The position numbers were made by a program, and so were the translations under genes. Below are positions 32,328 to 37,718 of a DNA stretch of 37,718 nt, one piece after another (the first letter of the stretch is position 1; the number at the start of each line of letters is the position of its first letter). The DNA comes from a virus. The notes below the pieces were generated by a model. It made no database searches, had not been told where the DNA came from, and saw nothing but the letters and a program-made list of their open reading frames with translations. The stretch spans positions 1-37,718 of IMG/VR virus record IMGVR_UViG_3300024280_000009. The stretch is one strand, 5' to 3'.

Positions 32328-33376
32328 TACTTGCCAAACACTTTAGTGTACAACTCTTTGACACTCTTGCTGTCTTCAGCAGTCAGCTTCTCAAGGAATG
32401 ACACTTGAAGTGCATACTCCACATCGTAACGCTTCTGCTTACGTGCCCAATTGATTAGGGTACGTGGCGACATTGTAAGACCAATCTTACCACTCTCATA
32501 CGCTGAACGTACAAGGTTAGCCAGCCTCACCATGTCATGCGCTACCTTCTGCTCAACATCACTCTTACTAGTAATGATGTTAACCTCATGTGCTTGCGAC
32601 AGATAGCCTAGCTTGATGGTATTGGTGAATCGGTCAATGGTTGCAGTGTTCTGCACACCTACACCTGAGAATGCACCAGTGATGTCGCCCTGCCCAACAG
32701 TGTTGCCAGCAAACACTAGCCTGAAGTTGTCGTTAGGAATAATGGTGCGGTCTTCGCTAGTACCGGGCTTCTCTTTGAGATAGAGATAGCCACCGTCTTC
32801 CAGCAGGTTCTGCATACCCATAGCAATCTCAGCAGGCATGAGTTCCCACTCGTCAACCAGGCACACAGCGCCATACTTAGCTGCTTCAGTAATTGCACCG
32901 TCTTCCCACACAGTTGCACCACCACGTACAACAAGTGTACCAAACAGACTAGATGATTCCACATCACCAGACATATTGATGCGAATGAATGGTCGATTCA
33001 GCTTAGCACACACATACTTAACCAGCGATGATTTACCGCTACCAGTAGGGCCAGTGATAAGGGTCTTGTCGCCATCCATCATACCTGCTACTAGTAATGC
33101 TGCTTCGTCTTGTTGCACTACATAGTCAGGATCAACATCAGGGATGAGTCGGTCAATGTCTGGAATGCCTGTCTTGTTGAGAACAAACACACCAAAGTCA
33201 CCAAACTTAGGCTTGTAACCAAACACATCACTGAACCAAACTTGACCATCTTCCAGAGATACGTGCTTGGTAACAGGCGGTGGCTCAGGTGTAGCAGATT
33301 TAGATTCAGGTGCTTTCTTGCCGAGATGTGCAGCAATGGCTTTTGCAACGCGATCATTCAAGTCAGGTGTTGTCAT
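32327..33376 (-). CDS. CobS-like / MoxR-type AAA+ ATPase
   Basis: A protein of about 349 residues. A Pro-rich N-terminal linker precedes DPDYVVQQDEAALLVAGMMD, which resembles the start of CobS proteins. Walker A is GPTGSGKSS (109-117), Walker B VCLVDEWE (D175, E176), and sensor I lies in FRLVFAGNTVG. AFSGVGVQNTATIDRFTNTI gives the arginine-finger-like region. Such ATPases partner VWA proteins to remodel targets; CobS with CobT drives cobalt insertion into the B12 ring. The next upstream gene encodes a VWA protein, so the pair is intact. It carries no CobN. I chose ATG at 33376 (GGAGTATTTAAC). Confidence 0.86.
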   Translation of the reverse strand: MTTPDLNDRVAKAIAAHLGKKAPESKSATPEPPPVTKHVSLEDGQVWFSDVFGYKPKFGDFGVFVLNKTGIPDIDRLIPDVDPDYVVQQDEAALLVAGMMDGDKTLITGPTGSGKSSLVKYVCAKLNRPFIRINMSGDVESSSLFGTLVVRGGATVWEDGAITEAAKYGAVCLVDEWELMPAEIAMGMQNLLEDGGYLYLKEKPGTSEDRTIIPNDNFRLVFAGNTVGQGDITGAFSGVGVQNTATIDRFTNTIKLGYLSQAHEVNIITSKSDVEQKVAHDMVRLANLVRSAYESGKIGLTMSPRTLINWARKQKRYDVEYALQVSFLEKLTAEDSKSVKELYTKVFGK

Positions 33377-33377
33377 G

Positions 33378-35075
33378 TTAAATACTCCGGTCAATGATGG
33401 AGAGAATTGTAGGGGACAGTTGGTTAAGATCGTTTACTACTACGTTCTTTTTATAAAAACGAGTAACATTAGTATCCATAATGCCAATACCATAAACGTC
33501 TACTCCAAGTTGTTCTGCCGTGTCAATTGCATGTTTAGTGTACCAGTCAACGTTACCAGCATGGTCACGGCCAGCAGGACTGCCGTCTGACAATACTACC
33601 AGCACTTTGCGGTGCTCCTTGCGTCCTATCAGCTTACTAGTAGCATATGCTACAGCATCACCGTCACTGTTCTGCCATAGTGCACCACTCACTTTGTCAA
33701 ACCTGTTAATGAGTTCTTGTTGCGGTGTCTTCTCGCCAAACTCTGAGAACAGCCACACTAAAGGATATTCCTCTTCCACAGTGTTGCTAAACCCATAGAT
33801 TGAATAGGCAATGTTTAGGGGCTTCAGTGCTTCTGCAAATGCACCAGCACCAGCACACGCCATGTCAAACTTGCGACCAGACATACTACCACTGCAATCT
33901 ACCAGCAGACATACAGCAGTGTCTGTTGTGTCACTTACAACACGCTGACGAAACACCTTGGTAGAAAACTTGTCGTCACCACTGATGATGCGATGCAGAC
34001 TACCATTGTGCAGCTTGCCTTTAGTCTTGCCATACTCATACCTGTCACGGCTACGTGTCTGCAATTTAAGGCGTAACTTGTTAGCCATTGGTCTAGCGTT
34101 ACTAGTAATGTAGTTGCTAACATCATGCTTGTGCATGTATCCAATGTGCATGTGTTCGTCTACAATTTTAGGCATAGCCTTGTCAAAGTTGACGATGACA
34201 TACTCATTAGCATTAGGGATAGCATATGCGCCCTTCTCAATGGGTTGAGCTGTCATGTGAATGCCTGTGCGCGTAGGCTTATGCTCGTGCCCCATAGCTT
34301 TCATTAGCTTGTCAACATTGATTAAACGGTCTACATCGTCGTCAATGGGCTTACCCTCACCGTCACCCTTGTCACCACCTTTGCCCTTGCCTGTGCCGTC
34401 GTCACCCTCACCCTTGCCCTTGTATTCTTCAGGGTCTTGATCGTATAGGTCTTTAAGGATACGCTCTGCCAAATCCATAACTTGTGCAGCTTCACCATGC
34501 TCACGTACTGCAATGAGTTCTTCGCTGTACTTATCCAGCTTAGCTAGCCGTGTACGTGCATCATCATCAATGGCTGTTGACATCTGTGCCTGTGCTTCTA
34601 CGCTTGATGCAATCCAGTCACGCAAACTAGCGTCCCACACAAACAGAGGCAGTGTCAGTAGCTGCTGTTCTCGCAGTTCTTTGTCTGTGCTTGATGTGTG
34701 TTTCTTGATGTCGTCAGCATACACATACCAGAAATCATTACTAATAACACGGTCACCTGCATACTCCATATCGTTGCGATAGTCAATGCGATGATCTTCA
34801 ATTAGATTGTTGATAAGGGCCAACAAACCGCCGGGTTTTACTTTATTTAAAAATGTAAAGTCACTGTGCACCACATGGCTTGTCTCATGCTTTACAAAGT
34901 AACGCATACGGGTTAGCCACTCTTCGCTGGTTTTGCTTGTAATTGCAGGCAGATAGATGGTTTTACCGTCAGTTCGTGGTGTTGAGTCTGGTTTGTCCCA
35001 CTGCACGTTAACACCGCTATTAGTAGCACACGCTGCTACGTATGTCTCAAACTGTTGAACGTCAAGTAGATTCAT
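33378..35075 (-). CDS. CobT-like VWA protein with N-terminal HExxH domain
   Basis: A 565-residue protein. The N-terminal domain has RYFVKHETSHVVHSDFTFLN (H63, E64, H67) and NLIEDHRIDYRND (E93), the layout of a zinc-peptidase-like domain found in some VWA proteins. The middle is an acidic, Gly/Lys-rich linker (residues ~210-245; GKGEGDDGTGKGKGGDKGDG). The C-terminus is a VWA domain with a MIDAS site: AVCLLVDCSGSMSGRKFDMA (DxSxS), then YSIYGFSNTVEEEYP and KVLVVLSDGSPAGRDH. The acidic linker plus C-terminal MIDAS domain is characteristic of CobT-type cobaltochelatase subunits. A GAGGAAGC ribosome-binding site precedes the ATG. It should act with the CobS-like ATPase next door. Confidence 0.84.
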   Translation of the reverse strand: MNLLDVQQFETYVAACATNSGVNVQWDKPDSTPRTDGKTIYLPAITSKTSEEWLTRMRYFVKHETSHVVHSDFTFLNKVKPGGLLALINNLIEDHRIDYRNDMEYAGDRVISNDFWYVYADDIKKHTSSTDKELREQQLLTLPLFVWDASLRDWIASSVEAQAQMSTAIDDDARTRLAKLDKYSEELIAVREHGEAAQVMDLAERILKDLYDQDPEEYKGKGEGDDGTGKGKGGDKGDGEGKPIDDDVDRLINVDKLMKAMGHEHKPTRTGIHMTAQPIEKGAYAIPNANEYVIVNFDKAMPKIVDEHMHIGYMHKHDVSNYITSNARPMANKLRLKLQTRSRDRYEYGKTKGKLHNGSLHRIISGDDKFSTKVFRQRVVSDTTDTAVCLLVDCSGSMSGRKFDMACAGAGAFAEALKPLNIAYSIYGFSNTVEEEYPLVWLFSEFGEKTPQQELINRFDKVSGALWQNSDGDAVAYATSKLIGRKEHRKVLVVLSDGSPAGRDHAGNVDWYTKHAIDTAEQLGVDVYGIGIMDTNVTRFYKKNVVVNDLNQLSPTILSIIDRSI

Positions 35076-35260
35076 AGTAATGCTTCCTCATCAGTTTCTG
35101 GTGTTGGTTTCTGCTTTGGCACACGTTTACCTAGAATGGCTTGGCTTTCTGCTGTACGCTCACCATTAACCTCAGGGAACGGCCAAAACGTCAGTTTACT
35201 TTCGTCACATCTGGATACATGTACGTCACAAATATCTGATTGAATTCTGAATCCAGCCAT
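35072..35260 (-). CDS. Small unknown protein (62 residues)
   Basis: MAGFRIQSDICDVHVSRCDE starts the protein, then LTFWPFPEVNGERTAESQAI. The tail is charged (KPTPETDEEALL). Stop overlaps the CobT-like start (ATGA). GGAGG lies ten bases before the ATG. Its 5' third overlaps the preceding gene. Unknown function. Confidence 0.58.
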   Translation of the reverse strand: MAGFRIQSDICDVHVSRCDESKLTFWPFPEVNGERTAESQAILGKRVPKQKPTPETDEEALL

Positions 35261-35376
35261 GGCTCTACATCCTCCAATCCGTTATTAGTAACATACTGTC
35301 GCAGCAATTCATTCTTAAACTGCTGCTCGTGATCGTCGTCATGCAGAATGATGACGGACCCTAATTCATCCCTCAT
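35191..35376 (-). CDS. Small acidic protein (61 residues)
   Basis: Starting MRDELGSVIILHDDDHEQQF, then KNELLRQYVTNNGLEDVEPW, it is acidic and probably helical. I chose the ATG at 35376 because it overlaps the stop of the upstream 53-residue gene and has GGAGG upstream; the frame is open further to 35436 inside that gene. Function unknown. Confidence 0.55.
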   Translation of the reverse strand: MRDELGSVIILHDDDHEQQFKNELLRQYVTNNGLEDVEPWLDSEFNQIFVTYMYPDVTKVN

Positions 35377-35527
35377 GACATTCATCCTCCATGCTTTCAT
35401 AGTCGTTGAGATAGCAGCGATATGCAATAGGGTCAATGGCTTTCAGTATCTGAGATGCATAGAATACCACACCACACACCTCAATAGTGCCGTACACCTC
35501 GTCAAGATATTGGTCAAAATTATTCAT
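35366..35527 (-). CDS. Small conserved phage protein (53 residues)
   Basis: Found by reading the minus strand: MNNFDQYLDEVYGTIEVCGV, then VFYASQILKAIDPIAYRCYL and NDYESMEDECHEG. The pattern 'FDxYLDExYG.vevcG....as.vL...Dp.aYrc...Dy' recurs among small proteins of T7-like phages. TGAGGAACATC precedes the ATG. It overlaps the next start by 11 bases. Unknown function. Confidence 0.72.
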   Translation of the reverse strand: MNNFDQYLDEVYGTIEVCGVVFYASQILKAIDPIAYRCYLNDYESMEDECHEG

Positions 35528-35535
35528 GATGTTCC

Positions 35536-35592
35536 TCAATTGATAAAGTAAATGATTGCGCCAACGATTATAAAGGCAGCCAGTATTTCCAT
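35536..35592 (-). CDS. Possible tiny membrane peptide (18 residues)
   Basis: MEILAAFIIVGAIIYFIN is one hydrophobic helix. The ATG lies one base after the stop of the preceding tiny frame, and the stop overlaps the Shine-Dalgarno of the next gene. There is no strong ribosome-binding site, so expression would rely on coupling. It could be chance. Confidence 0.35.
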   Translation of the reverse strand: MEILAAFIIVGAIIYFIN

Positions 35593-35593
35593 A

Positions 35594-35677
35594 CTATCGC
35601 CACAATATGTCAAAGAAACCTGCCAGTGCTACTAGTAACACTAGGCTGACAGCAATTGATTCGATAATGTCTCGCAT
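35594..35677 (-). CDS. Possible small membrane peptide (27 residues)
   Basis: MRDIIESIAVSLVLLVALAG followed by FFDILWR: a single membrane helix flanked by charged residues. The ATG overlaps the preceding stop (TAATG), and GGAG lies about ten bases upstream. One variant of the CTACTAGTAA motif lies inside and encodes Leu-Leu-Val. Function unknown; small membrane peptides of this kind could be holin-like or regulatory, but no motif supports a choice. Confidence 0.48.
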   Translation of the reverse strand: MRDIIESIAVSLVLLVALAGFFDILWR

Positions 35678-35940
35678 TATACAGTTGCTCCAAGTGCACG
35701 TAGACGGGATTTTGTGGTGCGTGTAGGCCAGCGGGCCAGTGTTTCTTTATTGACAAAGAATTTTACATCACGATAGAGAAATGTTCCGATGTGATTGCCA
35801 TGCAAATATACCTTGGCTTGCTCCATTCGTGCATGTGTAGGCTCGTCAAGCTCACACTCATACACTACCTCAGTATTGGCATTCTTCCAGTTCTTACGAT
35901 GTGCCACTGCCATACACATTTCTTTTTCAATCTTACGCAT
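35677..35940 (-). CDS. Small conserved phage protein (87 residues)
   Basis: MRKIEKEMCMAVAHRKNWKN, then ANTEVVYECELDEPTHARME, KVYLHGNHIGTFLYRD and LARWPTRTTKSRLRALGATV. The 'VYLHGNHI...' strand and the final 'WPTRTTxSRLRALG' motif define a family common near the start of early operons in podoviruses of environmental bacteria, without known function. I chose the ATG at 35940 because of GGAGCAAGAAAC upstream; the longer frame to 36000 lies in the previous gene. Confidence 0.78.
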   Translation of the reverse strand: MRKIEKEMCMAVAHRKNWKNANTEVVYECELDEPTHARMEQAKVYLHGNHIGTFLYRDVKFFVNKETLARWPTRTTKSRLRALGATV

Positions 35941-36028
35941 GTTTCTTGCTCCAATAAAATGAGAATCCAAAGCGCCACACCTTAACAAAGTGTAAGCCAC
36001 CGACCTTTTTGTAAGATATTTTACGCAT
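35933..36028 (-). CDS. Small conserved phage protein (31 residues)
   Basis: Read directly: MRKISYKKVGGLHFVKVWRF, then GFSFYWSKKHA. This short basic beta-hairpin-like sequence follows a pattern I recognise from T7-like phages ('SYKKVGnLHF...gr...SFy.S.K'). Stop overlaps the next ATG by 8 bases. The ribosome-binding site is weak. Confidence 0.6.
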   Translation of the reverse strand: MRKISYKKVGGLHFVKVWRFGFSFYWSKKHA

Positions 36029-36034
36029 GATAAT

Positions 36035-36226
36035 TTACCAGTTCCTGACTTTTACTTCAAACTGTTGTTCGCGTTCATCGTCACGCATTACAAATGCCTC
36101 GCATGGATAGTTGTCATATCGTGTTTCATCTTCTGCCCACTGAGCAAAAGCTAACGCTTCTGTTTCAGTTTCAAAGTAATGCCAAGTTACGCCAAGGCAA
36201 GGCAACATATCACGGCTATATTTCAT
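36035..36226 (-). CDS. Hypothetical protein (63 residues)
   Basis: MKYSRDMLPCLGVTWHYFET, then ETEALAFAQWAEDETRYDNY and CEAFVMRDDEREQQFEVKVR. It looks like a small alpha/beta fold. An 8-bp GCAA-tetraloop hairpin lies just upstream of the ATG and contains the only GGAG, so the ribosome site may be partly sequestered. Function unknown. Confidence 0.62.
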   Translation of the reverse strand: MKYSRDMLPCLGVTWHYFETETEALAFAQWAEDETRYDNYPCEAFVMRDDEREQQFEVKVRNW

Positions 36227-36234
36227 GGTGTTTG

Positions 36235-36254
36235 CAGGGAGTTTGCACTCCCTG
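36235..36254 (-). promoter_or_regulatory. Perfect stem-loop with GCAA tetraloop in the leader of the 63-residue gene
   Basis: On the minus strand CAGGGAGT pairs with ACTCCCTG around GCAA, a GNRA tetraloop. It occupies the gap between two early genes, 9 bases before the ATG at 36226. There is no U-run, so RNA processing or translational control is more likely than termination. Confidence 0.6.
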
Positions 36255-36271
36255 TCCTCATTACTAGTAAC

Positions 36272-36784
36272 TTATTCCTGAGAATTCTTGGCTTGCAGGA
36301 TGGAGTCTGCCAACAGTGCCACCTTACCCCACAGTGTAGCGAGTTCGTCTTGCGTGAACACCTCACGTGTCTCACTGTTCCACTTCTTTTCTGCACCATC
36401 AAGGAATGCAAGCATCCGGTCAAAGTCACTCTTGGCTTCTTGCAATTCACTCTTACCCTTGGGCATTGGATTGCCAGCATCATCGCTCTCGATGTTGCCA
36501 CCGTCGTCACGCTTCCACACGTCAACACCGTTACTAATAGCTTTCCCGATGACAGATTTTGCCGACCGAAGGGAGTTCTTTTCTTCCTTGGACAATTCTT
36601 TCATGGCTTCCAGTTCTGCCACTACTCGCTTGTGTTCCTCGTCCAGTTTTTCCACGTTATCCGGTGCACATGGATAGCAGGTAGCTCGCACATAATTGGC
36701 CCATACACCCTGCCCTGCCTCACGGCTGATGTCTTTACCCTCTTTGGCTTGTTGCAGTGCTACGCGCAGTTGATTTTCAAACAT
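36272..36784 (-). CDS. Hypothetical protein, first gene of the leftward operon
   Basis: A 170-residue charged, mostly helical protein: MFENQLRVALQQAKEGKDIS, ATCYPCAPDNVEKLDEEHKR, then a predicted coiled coil VVAELEAMKELSKEEKNSLR and KSELQEAKSDFDRMLAFLDG. It has no membrane segment and no enzyme motif. AAAGGAATCATC precedes the ATG. As the promoter-proximal early gene it is a candidate host-takeover protein, on position alone. A variant TTACTAATAG motif lies within it, and TTACTAGTAA lies at its 3' end. Confidence 0.7.
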   Translation of the reverse strand: MFENQLRVALQQAKEGKDISREAGQGVWANYVRATCYPCAPDNVEKLDEEHKRVVAELEAMKELSKEEKNSLRSAKSVIGKAISNGVDVWKRDDGGNIESDDAGNPMPKGKSELQEAKSDFDRMLAFLDGAEKKWNSETREVFTQDELATLWGKVALLADSILQAKNSQE

Positions 36785-37020
36785 GATGATTCCTTTGCAA
36801 TTGATTGACTTACTAGGCTTGATTTCAGGATGCTACTAATAACACCCTGAAGAAAACCTAGTGTTTTCTGTGGGTATCTTCCCCACTGTGCTACCAATTG
36901 ACGGACTAAGTAGCTTCATCCTTCACCCCTAAGGCACTCGTACGGACTTTGGGTAGCCGTAGTCAAAGCTTGCCTGCAACATTTATTTATACAGCTTGAT
37001 GTTGCTTGCTGTCATTTGCC
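36785..37020 (-). other. Long untranslated leader with hairpins and direct repeats
   Basis: No convincing gene occupies this stretch between the first leftward gene and the promoter-like array. On the minus strand it can form GTGGG/CCCAC with a 7-base loop, GAAAAC/GTTTTC with a 5-base loop, and CAGGGTG/CATCCTG with a 10-base loop (all between 36825 and 36890). The plus-strand segment ACGGACT...GTAGC occurs twice, at 36901 and 36942. It may be a structured 5' leader. It is not a canonical tRNA. Confidence 0.5.
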
Positions 37021-37022
37021 TC

Positions 37023-37055
37023 TATTTTACATGCGAAGCTTACATGAAACTTACA
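37023..37055 (-). promoter_or_regulatory. Promoter-like repeat, copy 4 (closest to the first gene)
   Basis: On the minus strand: TGTAAG, five bases, TGTAAG, nine bases, then TAAAAT as -10-like hexamer. The same arrangement occurs three more times further right. The -10 is the least perfect of the four. Confidence 0.6.
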
Positions 37056-37122
37056 AAGAACATTTGTTGTCTTTTCACAACACCAGCATTCGGTACGATT
37101 ACCGCTTGCATCGTATGGCTTT

Positions 37123-37157
37123 CATTATACACATGAACCTTACACGAAACTTACAGG
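37123..37157 (-). promoter_or_regulatory. Promoter-like repeat, copy 3
   Basis: TGTAAG, five bases, TGTAAG, nine bases, then a consensus TATAAT followed by G. There is no TTGACA-type -35. The paired TGTAAG boxes are 11 bp apart, one helical turn, upstream of the -10. Confidence 0.68.
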
Positions 37158-37217
37158 GATAGTCTGACAATTGAAAGTGACTATTTGTGTCTGGTGCACT
37201 GTTCGGTGCATGACTTT

Positions 37218-37253
37218 CATTATATGCCTGATTCTTACACCAAGCTTACAACT
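37218..37253 (-). promoter_or_regulatory. Promoter-like repeat, copy 2
   Basis: TGTAAG, five bases, TGTAAG, nine bases, TATAAT, with GAAAG after the -10 as in copy 3. Confidence 0.68.
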
Positions 37254-37322
37254 ACTTGTCAGGATGTGTTGCAAGATTACAACACCTTCGCTAACTAGGT
37301 TAGCTTCGCTGCCCATGCCTTC

Positions 37323-37358
37323 CATTATGCACCCAATCCTTACACCAAACTTACAACT
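37323..37358 (-). promoter_or_regulatory. Promoter-like repeat, copy 1 (outermost)
   Basis: TGTAAG, five bases, TGTAAG, nine bases, then CATAAT. Successive copies are about 95-105 bp apart. All point leftward into the early operon. Confidence 0.65.
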
Positions 37359-37371
37359 GAAGTGAGTACCT

Positions 37372-37426
37372 TAGTACGTATAAATATTGCCCCTATATAG
37401 AGGCCTTGCGGCCCCTAGTACGTATG
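37372..37426. repeat. Direct repeat TAGTACGTAT flanking a TTGC-loop hairpin
   Basis: TAGTACGTAT occurs at 37372-37381 and 37417-37426. Between them a stem (37399-37405 with 37410-37416, one mismatch) closes a TTGC loop, which reads GCAA on the minus strand, the same tetraloop as at 36235. The repeats contain the palindrome TACGTA. A protein-binding or origin-related site is possible. Confidence 0.5.
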
Positions 37427-37430
37427 TATT

Positions 37431-37718
37431 CAATTATTATTAATAACATATTGAGATAATGTTAGTTAATATATTAAATAATAGTTTAATATAATATATA
37501 AATAGTTGATTTAAATAAAGATATATAATATAATATATATTAATATAATATACTGGGGGTAGTATATATATAGTTGTATTTGTAATATACTTATATATTA
37601 ACTATAACTATATATAGTAGTATATATATAATATAATAATATATAATATAGTATAAATATATATAATAATAAAGTAATAATATAATATATACTATATAAT
37701 AATAATATATTATACTCC
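37431..37718. other. Extremely AT-rich non-coding tract at the right end
   Basis: About 290 bases that are almost only A and T, with no open reading frame of note. A single GGGGGT stands in the middle, flanked by the inverted repeat ATATACT (37548-37554) and AGTATAT (37561-37567). The tract has many TATAAT-like hexamers, so promoter prediction is meaningless here. It could be a replication origin or the junction between the two arms; it runs off the window. Confidence 0.6.

Larger units (their letters stand above)
27225..36270. repeat. Dispersed palindrome TTACTAGTAA, clustered in the early arm
   Basis: Exact copies start at 27225, 31158, 32565, 34099 and 36261; two more lie in the virion arm (13968 and 15566). 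One- or two-base variants occur at about 18457, 19668, 20735, 21407, 22380, 22921, 24105, 29686, 30468, 32126, 33088, 33634, 34738, 35017, 35282, 35629, 36531 and 36833. Most lie inside genes and encode Leu-Leu-Val or Thr-Ser-Asn. Confidence 0.6.

Noticed and set aside
36825-36915. Possible tRNA gene on the minus strand (D-arm-like AATTGGTAGCAC and a 5-bp stem with 7-base loop)
   Set aside because: The putative anticodon loop lacks U at position 33, there is no GTTCGA-type T loop, and no proper acceptor stem pairs at the expected ends.
36785-37020. Cobalamin riboswitch in the leader, suggested by the B12-dependent RNR and CobS/CobT-like genes
   Set aside because: I could not find the conserved B12 box or the usual core motifs on either strand; a short CCCACTGTG match alone is not enough.
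37140-37325. A 61-codon reading frame on the minus strand over the promoter array
   Set aside because: It spans two copies of the repeated promoter-like elements, lacks a ribosome-binding site and has no protein-like features.
37023-37358. NtcA-type sites (GTA-N8-TAC) in the promoter array
   Set aside because: The second half is GTA rather than TAC in each copy; the boxes are direct, not inverted, repeats.
37023-37358. CRISPR array, because of four repeats at regular spacing
   Set aside because: Repeats are imperfect, spacing is about 100 bp, each carries a -10-like hexamer, and no cas genes are present.
1-37718. Integrase, excisionase, repressor or other lysogeny genes
   Set aside because: None was found; the layout is that of a lytic phage, although part of the genome lies outside the window.

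Overview
This window is most of a lytic, podovirus-type tailed-phage genome with T7-like morphogenesis genes. There are no rRNA genes, tRNAs, integrase, insertion sequences or CRISPR arrays. Genes are tightly packed, with many ATGA, TAATG or short overlaps and good Shine-Dalgarno sequences. They form two convergent arms that meet at a strong terminator near 18.42-18.45 kb. The left edge cuts the large terminase gene, so the window is not the whole replicon. Small terminase, tail fibre or tailspike, holin and spanin genes are not seen and may lie outside.

Rightward arm (1-18.42 kb, virion genes): terminase C-terminus, an AT-rich HNH endonuclease gene, portal, a small AT-rich unknown gene, scaffold, major capsid, a probable decoration protein, a head-fibre-like protein, tail tube A and B homologues, a small GNAT-like protein, then three internal-virion-type proteins. 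One of these is a 1787-residue giant with a HELIH zinc-protease motif. The arm ends with a lytic transglycosylase. Hairpins follow the capsid and decoration genes.

Leftward arm (36.78-18.45 kb, takeover, nucleotide and DNA metabolism): it starts near the right end downstream of four ~35-bp promoter-like repeats spaced about 100 bp apart. After a run of very small genes come a CobT-like VWA protein and a CobS-like AAA+ ATPase, a nucleotide deaminase, primase, DnaB-like helicase, family A DNA polymerase, probable SSB, Cas4-like nuclease, metallophosphoesterase, ThyX, an HNH nuclease, MazG, a B12-dependent class II ribonucleotide reductase, a Tad2-like (DUF2829) protein, a glutaredoxin-like protein, an ECF-type sigma factor and a DUF3310 protein.

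How it fits together (inference): host RNA polymerase reads the leftward arm from the promoter array. RNR, glutaredoxin, deaminase, ThyX and MazG supply and clean the dNTP pool. Polymerase, helicase, primase, SSB and nuclease replicate the genome. The sigma factor at the distal end of this arm is the best candidate for switching on virion genes, because no phage RNA polymerase gene is visible. The Tad2-like protein may block Thoeris defence.

The host cannot be named from this sequence. The leucine codon CTA and the tetramer CTAG are unusually common, and the palindrome TTACTAGTAA recurs, mostly in the leftward arm. The class II RNR plus ThyX combination would suit an aquatic, B12-using bacterium, but that is only suggestive.
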